From the NCBI GenBank assembly GCA_947044365.1, contig OX345648.1, positions 1,882,501 through 1,946,500 on the forward strand: a stretch of 64,000 nucleotides of DNA, given 5' to 3'. The translations under genes were made by a program, and so were the position numbers. Below the pieces are notes generated by a model that was not told the DNA's origin, did no database searches, and saw only the letters and a program-made list of their open reading frames with translations. Numbering within the stretch: the first letter of the stretch is position 1; every line of letters starts with the position of its first letter. Source of the DNA: Petrosia ficiformis (taxonomy: Eukaryota > Porifera > Demospongiae > Haplosclerida > Petrosiidae). This document shows, piece by piece, positions 1 through 11,853 of this stretch.

Positions 1-2765
1 TTGTGAATTTTATTGGTAATGAACTAACAGAAAAAGGCAATGGAGCGGGCTTGGCTATGTATGTTTTATTAGATGATCATAAATCAGCTTATCCAATGGA
101 TAGTATTCTGCACTCTCAACAAACTACCTATTGTTTTATTTGCATGTATAATTCGATATTCAGTAATCAATCCAAAGCTGTCTTTGGTGGAGGAATGTAT
201 ATTGGACTCAGAGTAATGGACCACCATTTCCCAAGTATTTTGCTGGATACAGTGGGATTTTTATTGAACGAAGCAAACTCGGGAGGATCAGCCCTATATG
301 TAGAAGAGATGCTACAGCCATTGATGTTGAAAGCGCTGTACATGAATGTAACTAGGATAAATACTTTTGTAACCAACAATGGAAAGAAATTGAATGATTT
401 TTTTTTTAATCTGCATTTCATAGATGTTGCTGTATTGGAGTTTGTCAGAATTAACACAGTTCATATAGAAAAAGATGAATCTATTTTCGAATATAATTTT
501 GGATCTCCTATCAAATTATCCTCAACAAAATATTTACCTAAATGGTTCAGTACTATTTCGTTCAAGCAAAGCTTTAAGAGGTGGTGCAATATTCCTTCAA
601 TCACACTCATTTCTTATAATAAGTGAAATTGCAAGTGTTTTGTTTTATCGCTGCAGAGCTTTCACATATGGTGGTGCAATATATATTACAAACGATAGTA
701 GTGATGATGGTCTGTGTCCTATTCAGTTTGAAAGAAATGACACATCCAAAGCAAAACAACTAACATTCATAGATAATGAGGCAAGGAATCATGGTAGTGC
801 TATTTATTCAAGTTTATTAAGTGAATGTCCCAAATTAAATGCTGCTCTGAATTTTTCGAATTCCAAAATGTTTGACAAGCATTTCCAATTATCCTCACCT
901 CCTGTTAAAATCTGTTTCTGCAAATCCAATTCATCTTATATCAACGAATGCTCTGATCACTATAGTACAAAACAAATATACCCAGGTACCAGGATCACCA
1001 TTGCAGTTTCTGCTTTAGACTACATCAACCAGAGTGTTTATACTCCAATTGAAGCACGTATTGTGGACTATCATTATAATTCAATATCAGGTTGGAGATT
1101 GGGGATTAATGAAGAAATACAAAATCCTTTTGAGAACCAGTGTACTTTCCTTGAATACACCATATTAATAAATATCTATGAACATTTTAAACCAACCTTT
1201 CTATTTTAGGGGAAATCCCTTCAATATTTATTCCTTTGGAGGTGTCTAATTGTCCAATTGGCTTTCAACTTCGTAATAGATCTGGTAGTTGTGAATGTCA
1301 TCCCTTCCTCAATGAAAAGAAAATCTCATCTCATTGTTCAATTGATACGACATCTGTAACAATTCCACTTAATACATGGCTGGGAAAAGTAGTCAATAAA
1401 AACACATCTACTCTCTTTCCATTTTCTCTTGATATTAATGGTACATTGGGTTTTGTTCCTGTTTGTCCTACTGGTTACTGTAAACCTGGAATCACTGTGG
1501 TTAACATGACTGAACAAGATTCTCTCTGTCAACATCACAGGATTGGAGTACTATGTGGAGGATGTGAGGATGGATATTCTTTAGTATTGGGTCCTGATGA
1601 GTGTCAGATCTGTAACTCAAATCTCTGGCTCTTAATGGTACTGGTATTTGCTATGGCAGGTATTGTATTGGTAATAGTTCTGTTCTGTCTTCGTATGACA
1701 ATCTCTAATCAGTTATTGGGCGGTGTTATCTTCTATGTCAACATGACTGAAGTTAGTTTGAGGACAGGTGTCTTACATCAACATGCTTATGAGTTTATTC
1801 TCAATGTCATTTTTTCACTACTGAATCTTGAACTAGGATTTAGTGTGTGTTTATACAATGGGCTTACCGCACTAATTAAAACAGCTCTACAATTCATATT
1901 TCCTGTGTACTTATGGCTTATAGTTTTGATATTAGTTATAATAAGCAAGCGTTCAGATTTTTTTGCTAACCTAACTATACACTCATCAATACAAGTAATG
2001 GCTACCTTGTTCTATTTGTCATTTGCTAAACTGTTACTTACAGTTATTGAAATCTTTATTCCAGTCAATGTACAGACACCACATGGAGAGTTTACAGTAT
2101 GGTATGTTGATGGTAATATACCATACTGGAGGAACAGTGGACATGTTGCATTATTCATTACTGCTATCATCACATCAATATGTTGTCTTTTACCATTCCT
2201 ATTGTGGACCACATGTGGTTCTCTTTTGGCTCGTAGATTGAGGTGGATAAAGAAAAGACGTAACCTGATTGATGCTTATCAAGGTCAGTATAGAGCTGGT
2301 TGGGGTTGGTGGTTTGGAGCTCGAGTCTGGCTTCTTGTATGTTCATACATAAGTTATGCTCTTCTCCGAGGTAACAATCCTAGTCTACTAATACTCCTTC
2401 ATCTTGTGTTCCTAGCTCCATTCACATTCGTACAGGTGTATTATAAATCATACAGAGGCAAATGGGTTAATATATTTGAGTGTGTTATACTCATTGATCT
2501 TCTTCTGTTGGAATTCATAACATTGTATGGTCAACTCAAAGGAGATGTGTCAATGACAGAACCATATATATCAGTATTGATGTTGTTAGTATTACTAATA
2601 CTAATATCACTGATTGGTTGGCATTGTATAAGATACATGACCAGGTATAAAGCTGGAAGGAAGATCAGAAATTGGTTAAAGAAGAAAAAAGAAAGCATTG
2701 CATCCAAATTTCGAAAAGAACAAGAAGTTGATGATCTACTTGAGAGACTGAGTGATGATGATTAA
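1..2765 (+). pseudogene. Receptor copy 1: beta-helix/9-TM membrane protein, 5' partial, two frame breaks
   Basis: This is the 3' part of a paralogue of the intact genes at 5874 and 13338. Three reading-frame blocks together give one protein: 3 to about 535, about 535 to 1200, and about 1200 to 2765. The first two blocks carry Pmp-like beta-helix repeats (GGGMYI, GGSALY, GGAIFL, GGAIYI, with FxxN turns). A Cys-poor stalk and a YPGT motif follow. The third block has the Cys-rich CPTGYCKPG/CQHH stalk (about 1460-1610) and some nine membrane helices (about 1620-2640), ending in a Lys-rich, then acidic tail. The frames overlap at both junctions, so these look like small indels (or sequence errors) rather than introns, and the two shifts compensate. 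The membrane half is almost identical to gene 3 at DNA level, including the 3' flank. The N-terminus lies outside the window. Ligand and role are unknown. Confidence 0.7.
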
Positions 2766-3162
2766 AGTCCCACACATTAATACAATTTAATTTCAATAAT
2801 CCATTTTATTACGCAATGATTATGTAGATAGTTTGTATTAAGTTATCACTAAACATACTGTCCAGTAATTATTCCTTCAATAATTTAAAAACACATGTAC
2901 AATTGTGTAATACATAATTATTATTGATGTTATGATATTGTTCATTCATATATACACATTATGTTATTTTTCTCATACAAATTTAAAATCAAAAATTATC
3001 AAAGAATGTTTGTACATGTTTGTATTCAAAGTTTATTATAATATTTAAATAGTTTATCAATTTCAACACATACTTTAACATAATTAATCAATAAATTCAT
3101 AAATAATTAGCACTTGAAATAGTACAAACTGTGGTTATTAAATAGGGAGATTACATATTGGC
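2766..3162. other. 3' flank of receptor copy 1, shared with copy 3
   Basis: No gene seen. The sequence is collinear with the flank after gene 3 (17031-17400), including the run before the GTAT microsatellite. The duplicated unit therefore extends well past the stop codon. Confidence 0.6.
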
Positions 3163-3300
3163 ATGTATGTATGCATGTATGTTTGTTGTCTGTATGTATG
3201 CATTTTTGTATGTATCTATGTATGTATGTATGTATCTATGTATGTATGTATGTATCTATGTATGTATCTATGTATGTATGTATCTATGTATGCATAATTA
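3163..3300. repeat. (TGTA/TCTA)n microsatellite
   Basis: Imperfect tetranucleotide tract of TGTATGTA and TCTATGTA units. A shorter version follows gene 3 at 17396-17485. Confidence 0.9.
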
Positions 3301-3469
3301 TATTATGCATAGTTATATTATTTGTATGTTTTAGTTACTAAAACTTCTATTAGTAAGACATTGTGACATTTAGTTAATTAAACTATAATATAACTAAAAG
3401 TGGTCACTATTGACACAACCAGTATAATATGTATGCGCAATATATATATAATTATAAAACATAAATATA

Positions 3470-3583
3470 TATTATATGTATGTATGTATATATATATTTA
3501 TTTATTTATTCACTCATCAAAAGTTAAATTTCAGCGCTTAAAAATTAATGGATTACTTTTATATATACAGGCATGTATGCATG

Positions 3584-3619
<36 letters not shown>

Positions 3620-3652
3620 TACATACATACATACCCATACTTACATAAATAC
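3470..3652. repeat. (TA)/(ACAT)/(AC)n microsatellite cluster
   Basis: Simple-sequence tract: ATGTATGTATATAT near 3478, then ACAT and AC runs at 3578-3652. Short ORFs here encode only low-complexity Tyr/Ile/His repeats. Confidence 0.9.
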
Positions 3653-3654
3653 AT

Positions 3655-3790
3655 ACAAGACGTTGCTGATCTACTTGAGAAGAACAAGACGTTGATGATC
3701 TACTTGAGAGACTCACTGATAATTACTGAAGTCCCATGCACACATTAATGCTATTTAATTTCAGTAATTCATCTTAAGCTTTTATATTTA
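3655..3790 (+). pseudogene. Duplicated 3' terminus of the receptor gene
   Basis: Two tandem pieces match the last codons of the receptor genes (GTTGATGATCTACTTGAGA, encoding VDDLLE). They are followed by a match to the 3' UTR (AAGTCCCA...CACATTAATGC). The corresponding original is about 2712-2815. It is a fragment with no upstream coding sequence, so a remnant of a further copy or a local slippage product. Confidence 0.7.
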
Positions 3791-4162
3791 TACAAAGATT
3801 AGAAAGTTTGTCTTAGATATATACATTACCAACCATAATGTATAGCCATAATTTCTACACATTATAACTATATTCTTGATTAGATTTAATTATAAGCTGT
3901 AGTTTACATTATTCAATGTATCATAATTAAGTATATACATCATCACCTTTGGTAAATAATAAATAAAGTGAAGTGTATAAGAATCTGTACTGCAAAAAAT
4001 TTTAATAAACTCTAGTACATGTATTTTACTATACATATGAATTATGCATACTAGATATATCAAGTTAGTATAAAGGCTAATTTTGAATTCTGAGTCTATT
4101 GGTACCCCGTACAGAAACTCTAGTATTTTTAATTTTGGTTATTTTGTTGATAATACACCGGA

Positions 4163-4193
<31 letters not shown>

Positions 4194-4753
4194 TAACCAA
4201 ACTATTCTTCACTTACACATGGTGAGGGTAAATGTAAGATATCTCCCTGTTAAAGGTAGGTTATAGGTTTATGCCACCAGAGGGAATTTGGTGCAGGTAC
4301 AGTATGAGACCAATTTCCCATGCAAGTGTGGTCTAATAAGTTCATAATCCTCTAGCTGGGAGATATCTGATTTAATGACAAACTCCTTATAAGGTCGTTA
4401 GTTACAAATGTTGATAGGAAGGAGACAGACTAAAAATAAACATTTAGATGGCTTAAATCATCTAAAATAAACACTTAACATGTTTATATGAAACTAGTAC
4501 TGTAAAAATGGGATTATAAGATAAAACACTTAAAGCATGGTGTATGGGTATATAAATCCCAATGCACATCGAAGGTTAGCCATTTGTAAACATCTATAAA
4601 TTACTTTTCCCAAAAATGTTTTCCATAACACACGGACAGGCAGACAGACAGACTGGCCGAACTGATCAAACCCCTTGTGCATATGCTTTGCGATGATAAC
4701 AAAGGATGTTATATTTACTAAGTCATAATGGATGTATCTTGTTCACCCTATAG
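3791..4753. other. Intergenic, one (GACA)n tract
   Basis: No coding region recognised. A (GACA)n run lies at about 4163-4193 and a shorter one at 4635-4652. I looked here for upstream exons of the methylsterol monooxygenase fragment that follows and saw none. Confidence 0.5.
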
Positions 4754-4923
4754 GAGCACACATTTATGATTTTCATCACCAGAATTTCAATGGTAACTAT
4801 TCTTCTTCATTTAATTGGTGGGATTGGTTGTTTGGTACGAATAGACAGTACAAAGAGTTTCTACTGCAACAGAAAACAAAAATCAAGAAAAACAGTGAAA
4901 TATTCAATATAATTATCAACTAA
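4754..4923 (+). pseudogene. MSMO1: Orphan last exon of a methylsterol monooxygenase (C4-sterol methyl oxidase)
   Basis: The reading frame encodes the C-terminal histidine box and tail of the fatty-acid hydroxylase superfamily: DFHHQNFNGNY, then WWDWLFGTNRQY, then a Lys-rich end and stop. Remembered vertebrate MSMO1 ends in the same way (DFHH, GNY, WWDRIFGTDSQY). A splice acceptor (CCTATAG) sits just before the homology, so this has the shape of a terminal exon. None of the earlier histidine boxes or membrane helices was found upstream. In full length the enzyme is a di-iron oxidase of the endoplasmic reticulum that demethylates sterols at C4. Here it is most likely a relic left by rearrangement; a transcript spliced from outside the window is excluded only if gene order holds. 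Confidence 0.65.
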
Positions 4924-5873
4924 ATTACATGTAGATCTTTGTATATTTATAGTTTAAATTGCGATTACTTTACAGATATATATATTATTATTATAATTAT
5001 ATAGTAGTGCTTATTGTTTTGTATAGTGACATCATAACTGAATGTGATTTATATTATATATACGTAGTTTCAAAACATCTACCATCCTGATAGGTGATAA
5101 CAGAGGTAGTCTCGTGGGCATTTTTTACCTGCTTCTTGCTTACCTCCTTCACGTGTGTAGTGAAACATGCACTGGAAAGAGTCACAAGTGTAAATAAGAA
5201 ACATTTTCAATATGAATGTACTCAGTGCAGAACCCTTGCCACAAGTGTGATTGAGAAGCAAGAATAACTACTGACAAGAAAATAATAGCAGACTATACTT
5301 GACTGTAATAATGATTATTATATACTGAGATGATAACTATTATACTTATATATGTGTGTGTGTGTGTTACCACTTACACTCCAGTCTTAGCAAGAGTACA
5401 TAATCCGTAAAAGAATCATTATCATTTATGGTAATGTCTCTCAACCTACCATTGGGAATGTTGGGTTCTGCATTTTTAAGACAGTGAAACATCTCAAAGA
5501 GTAAAGTAACACAAGTGAAATGTAAAATCTCTGAGAAATGTAAATTTTTTTTAATGTATCGTATATCGGGAATACTTCGAGCTACACGTGTTTTTTTTTA
5601 GTGGAGTAGTATTTTATAGGTATTTAACTTTGCTGGAGATGTCTACCATTTTTCTACTCAAGTAAAACTCGATTTAATGCTTATTCTTTATTATTAAATA
5701 AACTCCCCTTCATTAATGAAAGTAGTTATAAGACATAAAAACAAATTCTACAGTTTATTTTGCATAATTGATTACTGTTTACATTATGAATTTTTAGATC
5801 ACAAAAGTGCACAATGATTACTAATTTGAACATATAATGCTGTCAAAATTGATAAAACCAATCAGTAGCTAGT
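4924..5873. other. Intergenic region before receptor copy 2
   Basis: No gene recognised. There is a (TG)n run at about 5350-5367. The stretch 5066-5116 resembles 19056-19115 (GTTTCAAAACATCTA...AACAGAGG), so a dispersed repeat is present. Promoter elements cannot be assigned. Confidence 0.4.
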
Positions 5874-8800
5874 ATGAAGGTATCATACCTTAATATACTG
5901 TGGTTTCTTGTATCATTCCGTTTAAACTCAGCTGTAGGGAATTCTACTATATTCATTCCTGGTAGTAATATTCATAATGCAAGTAATTGTAGATCCCTCC
6001 AGTACTACCTGTGTGGAAATGGTTCTCATTATGTAATGTCCAATATGACTCTCTCCCTCTCCTCTTCGATCCACATCATTACTCCTGGTCCATTTTGTGT
6101 TCTTCAACATCTCATGAACATTGTGATTACTACTATCGATTCTAATCCTGCTCACATCATTTGTGATAATGTCACTCAACCTACCAGAGGATTTGGATTC
6201 CTAAACACAACAGGACTCACCTTACATAACCTCCATATTGAACATTGTGGTGGAATACTAACTCCTACTGCTGTCTCTTCCATTAATCAGTCACGTGTCT
6301 ACTTCCCAATGGGTCAGACTGCTGTTCTACTCATCAGCCAAAGTCATGATATTACACTCTCCACCCTGACAATTAATGGAGGGTATTTTGGTTATGCTAT
6401 GATCATAGTCAATGTATATGGGATAGTTCATATGACTGACTTATCAGTATCAAACTCTTTTAACTGTTTGAGGGAGGAACAAGACTCACAAGATATCATA
6501 TGTTCAGGAAGTGGACTATTGTTTCTGTTTATGGACACACACAGTACAAGTAATAACAGTGTATTGCTACTACAGAGTGTTGCTCTAATACATAATATCA
6601 ACCATTACACTTCAGCTAGTGCAGGTAATCCAATTGACTTGTTACAATATGGAGTGGATAGTGTACCAATATTTGGTGCAGGAGGGTTGACTATACTGTT
6701 TATTGGTAATGGATATCAAGGTGGACAGGTGGCTATGGAATGTTGGGAAATTAGTGATACTAGAGGTAGCTTTGTAGGAGGCATTTTGATTACTTACATT
6801 GGTATAAGAGGTTTATACTTACCATCATTTCATTTGAAAAAAAGTTTCAGTTGCTATAACAATCAAGCACTCTTAAGTGGAGGAAAAGGAGGTTGTCTTT
6901 CCATACAAGTTATCAAAACAACATATGAGAGAAGCAGTCTTAATATCACTCTGGATGGACAAATTGCATTTTATAACAATAGTAATGTAGACTATGGAGG
7001 TGGTGTGTATATGTCCATTCACAGTTTAGATTTACTTGCGTCAAACATCACTTTCAGTGGAACAGCTTTTTATTTGAATAGTGCAGTTATACGAGGAAGT
7101 GCAATATACATTATAGTACAAGAAGACAGAAGGACAACATTAAACTACATATCTGATATCCATGTGAAAATAGTTAATGGATTTTTTTATCGTAATGGCA
7201 AGAAACATAAAGGAGCCACATTCAATAACATAAACCTTTATACAGGATCGATAATAGAGTTTTTTGGTAATTTAGCAACTTTTGTGGAAGGAGGTTATTA
7301 TGATCATAATTTAGGATCTGTCATAGTTGCTACCAGCAGTCACATAACAGTGAGTGGTGATGTACAGTTTATCCGAAATCAGGCAAAAATTGGAACGTGT
7401 TTTCATTTGATGAAAGGGTCAATCTTGAAAATTCAGGCACCAGCAAATATCACATTTCACACAAATCAGGTTTACCAATCATCTGGTTTAATTGTTGCTT
7501 TCAGTTTTTCAAGTGGTAGCTACAATTCTTGTCCTTTACAATTTTTTATGACCAAAAAGCAGAATAGCATAATATTAAATGTCCATCAATTGGGATACTA
7601 CATTGGCAATTGTTTCATTTACTCCGATGCATTCAGCAAATGTAATAAAACATATATCACAAAGTATATTCACCAATCTGGGATTTCACCACCACTTCTT
7701 TCTTCGCCACCAACAGCATTATGTCTGTGTGGAGAGAATATGACTTGTCATCCTTCTTTTGTCCCTAAGATTTCTTTCTATCCTGGACAGAAATTTCTAT
7801 CAATTGTAGCACCTGATTTTGAAAATAAACCAGTTTTAATAAAGGTTTATCTGGATCAATATCATGGTACTGGTGAGGATGTTACAATACTTGTCCGATC
7901 TAGGGCAGAACTATTAGGTGAAGAAGACAAATGCACTTTGCTGGATGCTCATTCTTCTCAATCTTCTTCTACTGATGGATTGAGCATTTTCAATACTTTA
8001 ATTATTTATAATCCAGAGTATCAGTTAAGATTGAGAATTCATGTTGAAGAACTTCCCTGTCCTATAGGTTTTCTGCTGTCTGGTATGAATGGAGAATGTG
8101 TGTGTGACAAACTTTTATTCATTTACAAAATCACTGATTGTAATATTGATACTACTAGTATTACGATACCAAATACAACATGGCTGGGAGTTGTATCGGT
8201 GAATCAAAACACATCTATTCTTTATCCATCTTCTCATGATGGTAACACTACATTTGGTTTTGCTCCTGTTTGTCCTACTGGTTACTGTAAACCAGGAATC
8301 ACTGAGGTTAACATGACTGAACAAGATTCTCTCTGTCAACATCACAGGACTGGAGTATTATGTGGAGGCTGTGAGAATGGATATTCATTAGTGTTGGGTC
8401 CTGATGAGTGTCACAACTGTAATTCAAATCTCTGGCTATTAATGATAATAGTATTTGCTGTAGCAGGAATTGTATTGGTAATAGTACTGTTCTGTCTTCG
8501 TATGACAATCTCTAATCAGTTATTGGGTGGTATTATCTTCTATGTCAACATGACTGAAGTTAGTTTGAGGACAGTTGTCTTACAACAACACACTTATGGG
8601 TTTATTCTCAATGTCATCTTTTCACTACTGAATCTTGAACTAGGATTGAGTGTGTGTTTATATAATGGGCTTACTGCACTAATTAAAACAGCTCTACAAT
8701 TCATATTTCCTGTGTACTTATGGCTTATAGTTTTGATATTAGTTATAATAAGCAAGCGCTCAGGTTTTTTTGCTAACTTAACTATACACTCATCAATACA

Positions 8801-9569
8801 AGTAATGGCTACCTTGTTCTATCTGTCATTTGCTAAACTGTTACTTACAGTTATTGACATCTTTATTCCAGTCTTTGTACAGACACCACATGGAGAGTTT
8901 ACAGTATGGTATGTTGATGGTAATATACCATACTTGAGGAACAGTGGACATGTTGCATTATTCATTACTGCTATCATCACATCAATATGTTATCTCTTAC
9001 CATTCCTATTGTGGACCACATGTGGTTCTCTTTTGGCTCGTAGATTGAGGTGTATAAAGAAAAGACGTAACCTGATTGATGCTTATCAAGGTCAGTATAG
9101 AGATGGTTGGGGTTGGTGGTTTGGAGCTCGACTCTGGCTTCTTGTATGTTCATACATAAGTTATGCTCTTCTTCGAGGTAACAATCCTAGTCTACTGTTA
9201 CTCCTTCATCTTGTGTTCCTGGCTCCATTCACATTCATACAGGTGTATTATAAACCATACAGAGGCAAGTGGGTTAATATATTGGAAAGTGTTATACTCA
9301 TTGATCTTCTTCTGTTGGAATTCATAACATTGTATGGTCAACTCAGATTAGATGTGTCAATAACACAACCATATATATCAGTATTGATATTATTAGTATT
9401 ACTAATACTAATATCACTGATTGGTTGGCATTGTATAAGATACATGACCAGGTATAAAGTGGGAAGGAAGATTAGAGATTGTTTAAAGAAGAAAAAAGAA
9501 AACATTGTATCCAAATTTCGAAAAGAACAAGAAGTTGATGATCTACTTGAAAGACTGAATGATGATTAA
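5874..9569 (+). CDS. Receptor copy 2: secreted beta-helix ectodomain with nine-helix membrane domain, 1231 aa
   Basis: Single-exon gene. The start is chosen at MKVSYL because it begins a clean signal peptide (hydrophobic to about residue 20, then SAVG) and matches gene 3. Residues 25-620 are rich in Asn glycosylation sites and in short beta-helix-like repeats (GGCLSIQ, YGGGVYM, GSAIYI). Cys-rich segments follow: CLCGENMTC near 620, CPIGF...CVC near 725 and CPTGYCKPG...CQHH...CGGC at 796-850, the last EGF/GCC-like. Residues 850-1183 contain about nine hydrophobic helices with a conserved loop, DAYQGQYRDGWGWWFGARL, between two of them. The cytoplasmic tail is KKKKEN, then EVDDLLERLNDD. It is probably a plasma-membrane receptor or channel-like protein; the membrane part loosely recalls TRP-like families, but I do not assign it. 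Copy 3 is collinear over the whole length. Confidence 0.85.
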   Translation: MKVSYLNILWFLVSFRLNSAVGNSTIFIPGSNIHNASNCRSLQYYLCGNGSHYVMSNMTLSLSSSIHIITPGPFCVLQHLMNIVITTIDSNPAHIICDNVTQPTRGFGFLNTTGLTLHNLHIEHCGGILTPTAVSSINQSRVYFPMGQTAVLLISQSHDITLSTLTINGGYFGYAMIIVNVYGIVHMTDLSVSNSFNCLREEQDSQDIICSGSGLLFLFMDTHSTSNNSVLLLQSVALIHNINHYTSASAGNPIDLLQYGVDSVPIFGAGGLTILFIGNGYQGGQVAMECWEISDTRGSFVGGILITYIGIRGLYLPSFHLKKSFSCYNNQALLSGGKGGCLSIQVIKTTYERSSLNITLDGQIAFYNNSNVDYGGGVYMSIHSLDLLASNITFSGTAFYLNSAVIRGSAIYIIVQEDRRTTLNYISDIHVKIVNGFFYRNGKKHKGATFNNINLYTGSIIEFFGNLATFVEGGYYDHNLGSVIVATSSHITVSGDVQFIRNQAKIGTCFHLMKGSILKIQAPANITFHTNQVYQSSGLIVAFSFSSGSYNSCPLQFFMTKKQNSIILNVHQLGYYIGNCFIYSDAFSKCNKTYITKYIHQSGISPPLLSSPPTALCLCGENMTCHPSFVPKISFYPGQKFLSIVAPDFENKPVLIKVYLDQYHGTGEDVTILVRSRAELLGEEDKCTLLDAHSSQSSSTDGLSIFNTLIIYNPEYQLRLRIHVEELPCPIGFLLSGMNGECVCDKLLFIYKITDCNIDTTSITIPNTTWLGVVSVNQNTSILYPSSHDGNTTFGFAPVCPTGYCKPGITEVNMTEQDSLCQHHRTGVLCGGCENGYSLVLGPDECHNCNSNLWLLMIIVFAVAGIVLVIVLFCLRMTISNQLLGGIIFYVNMTEVSLRTVVLQQHTYGFILNVIFSLLNLELGLSVCLYNGLTALIKTALQFIFPVYLWLIVLILVIISKRSGFFANLTIHSSIQVMATLFYLSFAKLLLTVIDIFIPVFVQTPHGEFTVWYVDGNIPYLRNSGHVALFITAIITSICYLLPFLLWTTCGSLLARRLRCIKKRRNLIDAYQGQYRDGWGWWFGARLWLLVCSYISYALLRGNNPSLLLLLHLVFLAPFTFIQVYYKPYRGKWVNILESVILIDLLLLEFITLYGQLRLDVSITQPYISVLILLVLLILISLIGWHCIRYMTRYKVGRKIRDCLKKKKENIVSKFRKEQEVDDLLERLNDD

Positions 9570-10610
9570 TACCATTTAATTTCAGTAATCCATCTTAAAT
9601 ATTTGTATAATCATACACAATGACTAGCTATAGCTACATAGAAAGTTTGTATATATCACTAAACATACTGTACAGTTATTGTTTTGTAATTATTCCTAAA
9701 CCAGAATTGTGTAACACATGATTAATGATGCTGTAATTCTTTACGTAAGTGGGATTATTTATGTCATCGTTATATCGTAAAATTTAACAATGGGTGTGGT
9801 TTTTATTTATAGAAGCAAATTGTTTCTATTTATAGTAGTGATAGTTACATCAAGAAACTGCCAAATAATAATTATTATTTAATATTCATTCAAACACATT
9901 TTTTTGTCATGTATAGACATATTGTTTTTATTTTTCAAGTTAGTATGAATTCAGTTTGTCAGTTGAGTTTCACACATGATCCTTGCATAGTAAAATTAGA
10001 GTGAAACCATTGGTCAGTTAATAATGATGTCATATTTTGTAATATTAAAGTTGTTAAAGTTAACCACTGGTCAGTTCATAATGATATCATATTTGTATTA
10101 TATAGTAAAAATAATGTAAGAGTTAATAATGAATAATAAAACTAACCACAACTTTGTAGGATAAATGGACTATCTAGTAATCTTGATGACAACTGCTGTA
10201 GAATGATGAATATTGGAGCTTCTACAAGTGGATTATAAAGCTACAATAAAACAAATATTTAAAAAGTATCATAATTGGAAATAATAATAATAATAATAAT
10301 TATTATTATTATTATTATTTAGCTACTTAATTAATTTGTCATGAGTAAACTACTTTTTAAATAATTGAGAATACTTGCATATAATAATAAGCTCATATGA
10401 CTACACACGCACAAATTTGTAATGATTGTCACATTTATGTGTAATTTTTAAAAAAATAACAGACTATTTATCCCAAAACTTTCATAATGTGTGTTTTGTT
10501 GAAAACATCGATTTGTGGGAATAGAATTACTCCTTATATGTAAATGTTTTTACAAATATCAATTTTTAACTTATTAGCTATATAAACATAATTATAATAA
10601 TTACATATAT
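9570..10610. other. Intergenic, 3' flank of receptor copy 2
   Basis: No gene seen. A direct repeat of about 45 bp (GTTAACCACTGGTCAGTT...AATGAT) occurs near 10004-10040 and 10058-10095. A perfect AAT/ATT inverted repeat lies at 10279-10319. The stretch 10468-10560 matches 18513-18620 after gene 3, showing that the tandem unit includes flanks. Confidence 0.5.
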
Positions 10611-10631
10611 ATAATATAGCTACATACATAC

Positions 10632-10721
<90 letters not shown>

Positions 10722-10722
10722 G
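10611..10722. repeat. (TA)n microsatellite
   Basis: Nearly pure AT dinucleotide tract with an internal ATAATTTATAT break. It can extrude as a cruciform. Confidence 0.9.
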
Positions 10723-11301
10723 TTATATAGATTAAAGGTCATTTAGGCACAACTTGACCTCAGAAATAGTCATGTCTTTAAATTTAGTTTGGGATGACCA
10801 ACTATCGTTTAGCCTGTACCATTTTCATTTAATTATTTTTCTCATTCGTTTTTGTGCATATATGTCATTACTTCACTATTGAGTTACAGTATAATCACTA
10901 TTAATCTTATGACATAAACTATACACTATATTACATATATATAAAGTCATCATATCCTAATTTTGAGGTCATCATGATTGTGAACAGACATTAATTATAA
11001 TAATGGCTTTGATATTCATCAAAATAATAATGATAATTAACAGTACATTACTATAAACAGTCTTGAAAAAAGAAACCAGCTCAGTCTTTTTTTGCTTTCA
11101 TTGTAAGCATGGTTATATAAAAAATTGGGATCTTTGCAACCAATAAGTTAGCAGAGTGTTGTAATAATTTAATCCCTAAGTAATAACAATCCATACCAAG
11201 TTCAGTTGTTGTTATTATTCAGATACTAGACTAGTGTAGCATAAGTATATAGGTGTAAATGTAGTCAATGAAATATATTCAGTAGTATTCTTATTGATTG
11301 T

Positions 11302-11764
11302 GTTTTTATGGCCCGTAGGGCCATCCCTATGTTTGCTTTCCCACGGGTTCGATGTATGTTTATAATTATAATTATATTCTTGTGTCACCTACGCGAGTAT
11401 GCGTTGTATACGTAGTTAAGGAAGTTACATCATTCCCGGGGGCTCGGTCAATTAATGGGCGTGGCGCGTAAAAGAACAGCTCTACACACCAGCAGAAAGA
11501 AAGCTGTTGAGCTTACGTAGAAACTGGAACTAATAGGTAGCTATTCTGCCTGAAATATATTCCTAAAGTTCTACAAGGTCCTTTGAAAGGTCAGGAGAGT
11601 AGATAATCAAAATAATAACTATAATAAGCTGTTGTCTTTCATGCTTGATAAAGTCAGCCATGATTACTGAATTCTGGACACCACAAAGCAGTCATAAGGA
11701 TACTTTTATCTTCACTTAAATTTGTAAAGCAATCATAGGGATGTTTTTTTCTCTATATACACTT
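11302..11764 (+). mobile_element. MITE-like element, family I, copy 1
   Basis: Non-coding repeat found three times in the window. The ends form inverted repeats: CATCCCTATGTTTGCTTT near 11322 and AAAGCAATCATAGGGATG near 11727. The left end carries a short palindrome, GGCCCGTAGGGCC. The internal part (CACGGGTTCGATG, GGGGCTCGGTCAATTAATGGGCG, AAACTGGAACTAATAG) is shared with 18146-18512 (reverse) and 19946-20325. No transposase ORF. Exact target duplication not resolved. Confidence 0.75.
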
Positions 11765-11853
11765 GTTCATATATATATATTATATTGACTTCATATCCAT
11801 GTGTGAAATATAATATGAGTTATGTAGCCTAATATCATGATATTAGTATGTGT

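Noticed and set aside
1338..2241. Minus-strand and alternative-frame ORFs within the receptor genes (also at 5928, 8115, 13389, 15573, 16435)
   Set aside because: Shadows of the coding strand that recur at the same relative place in each paralogue.
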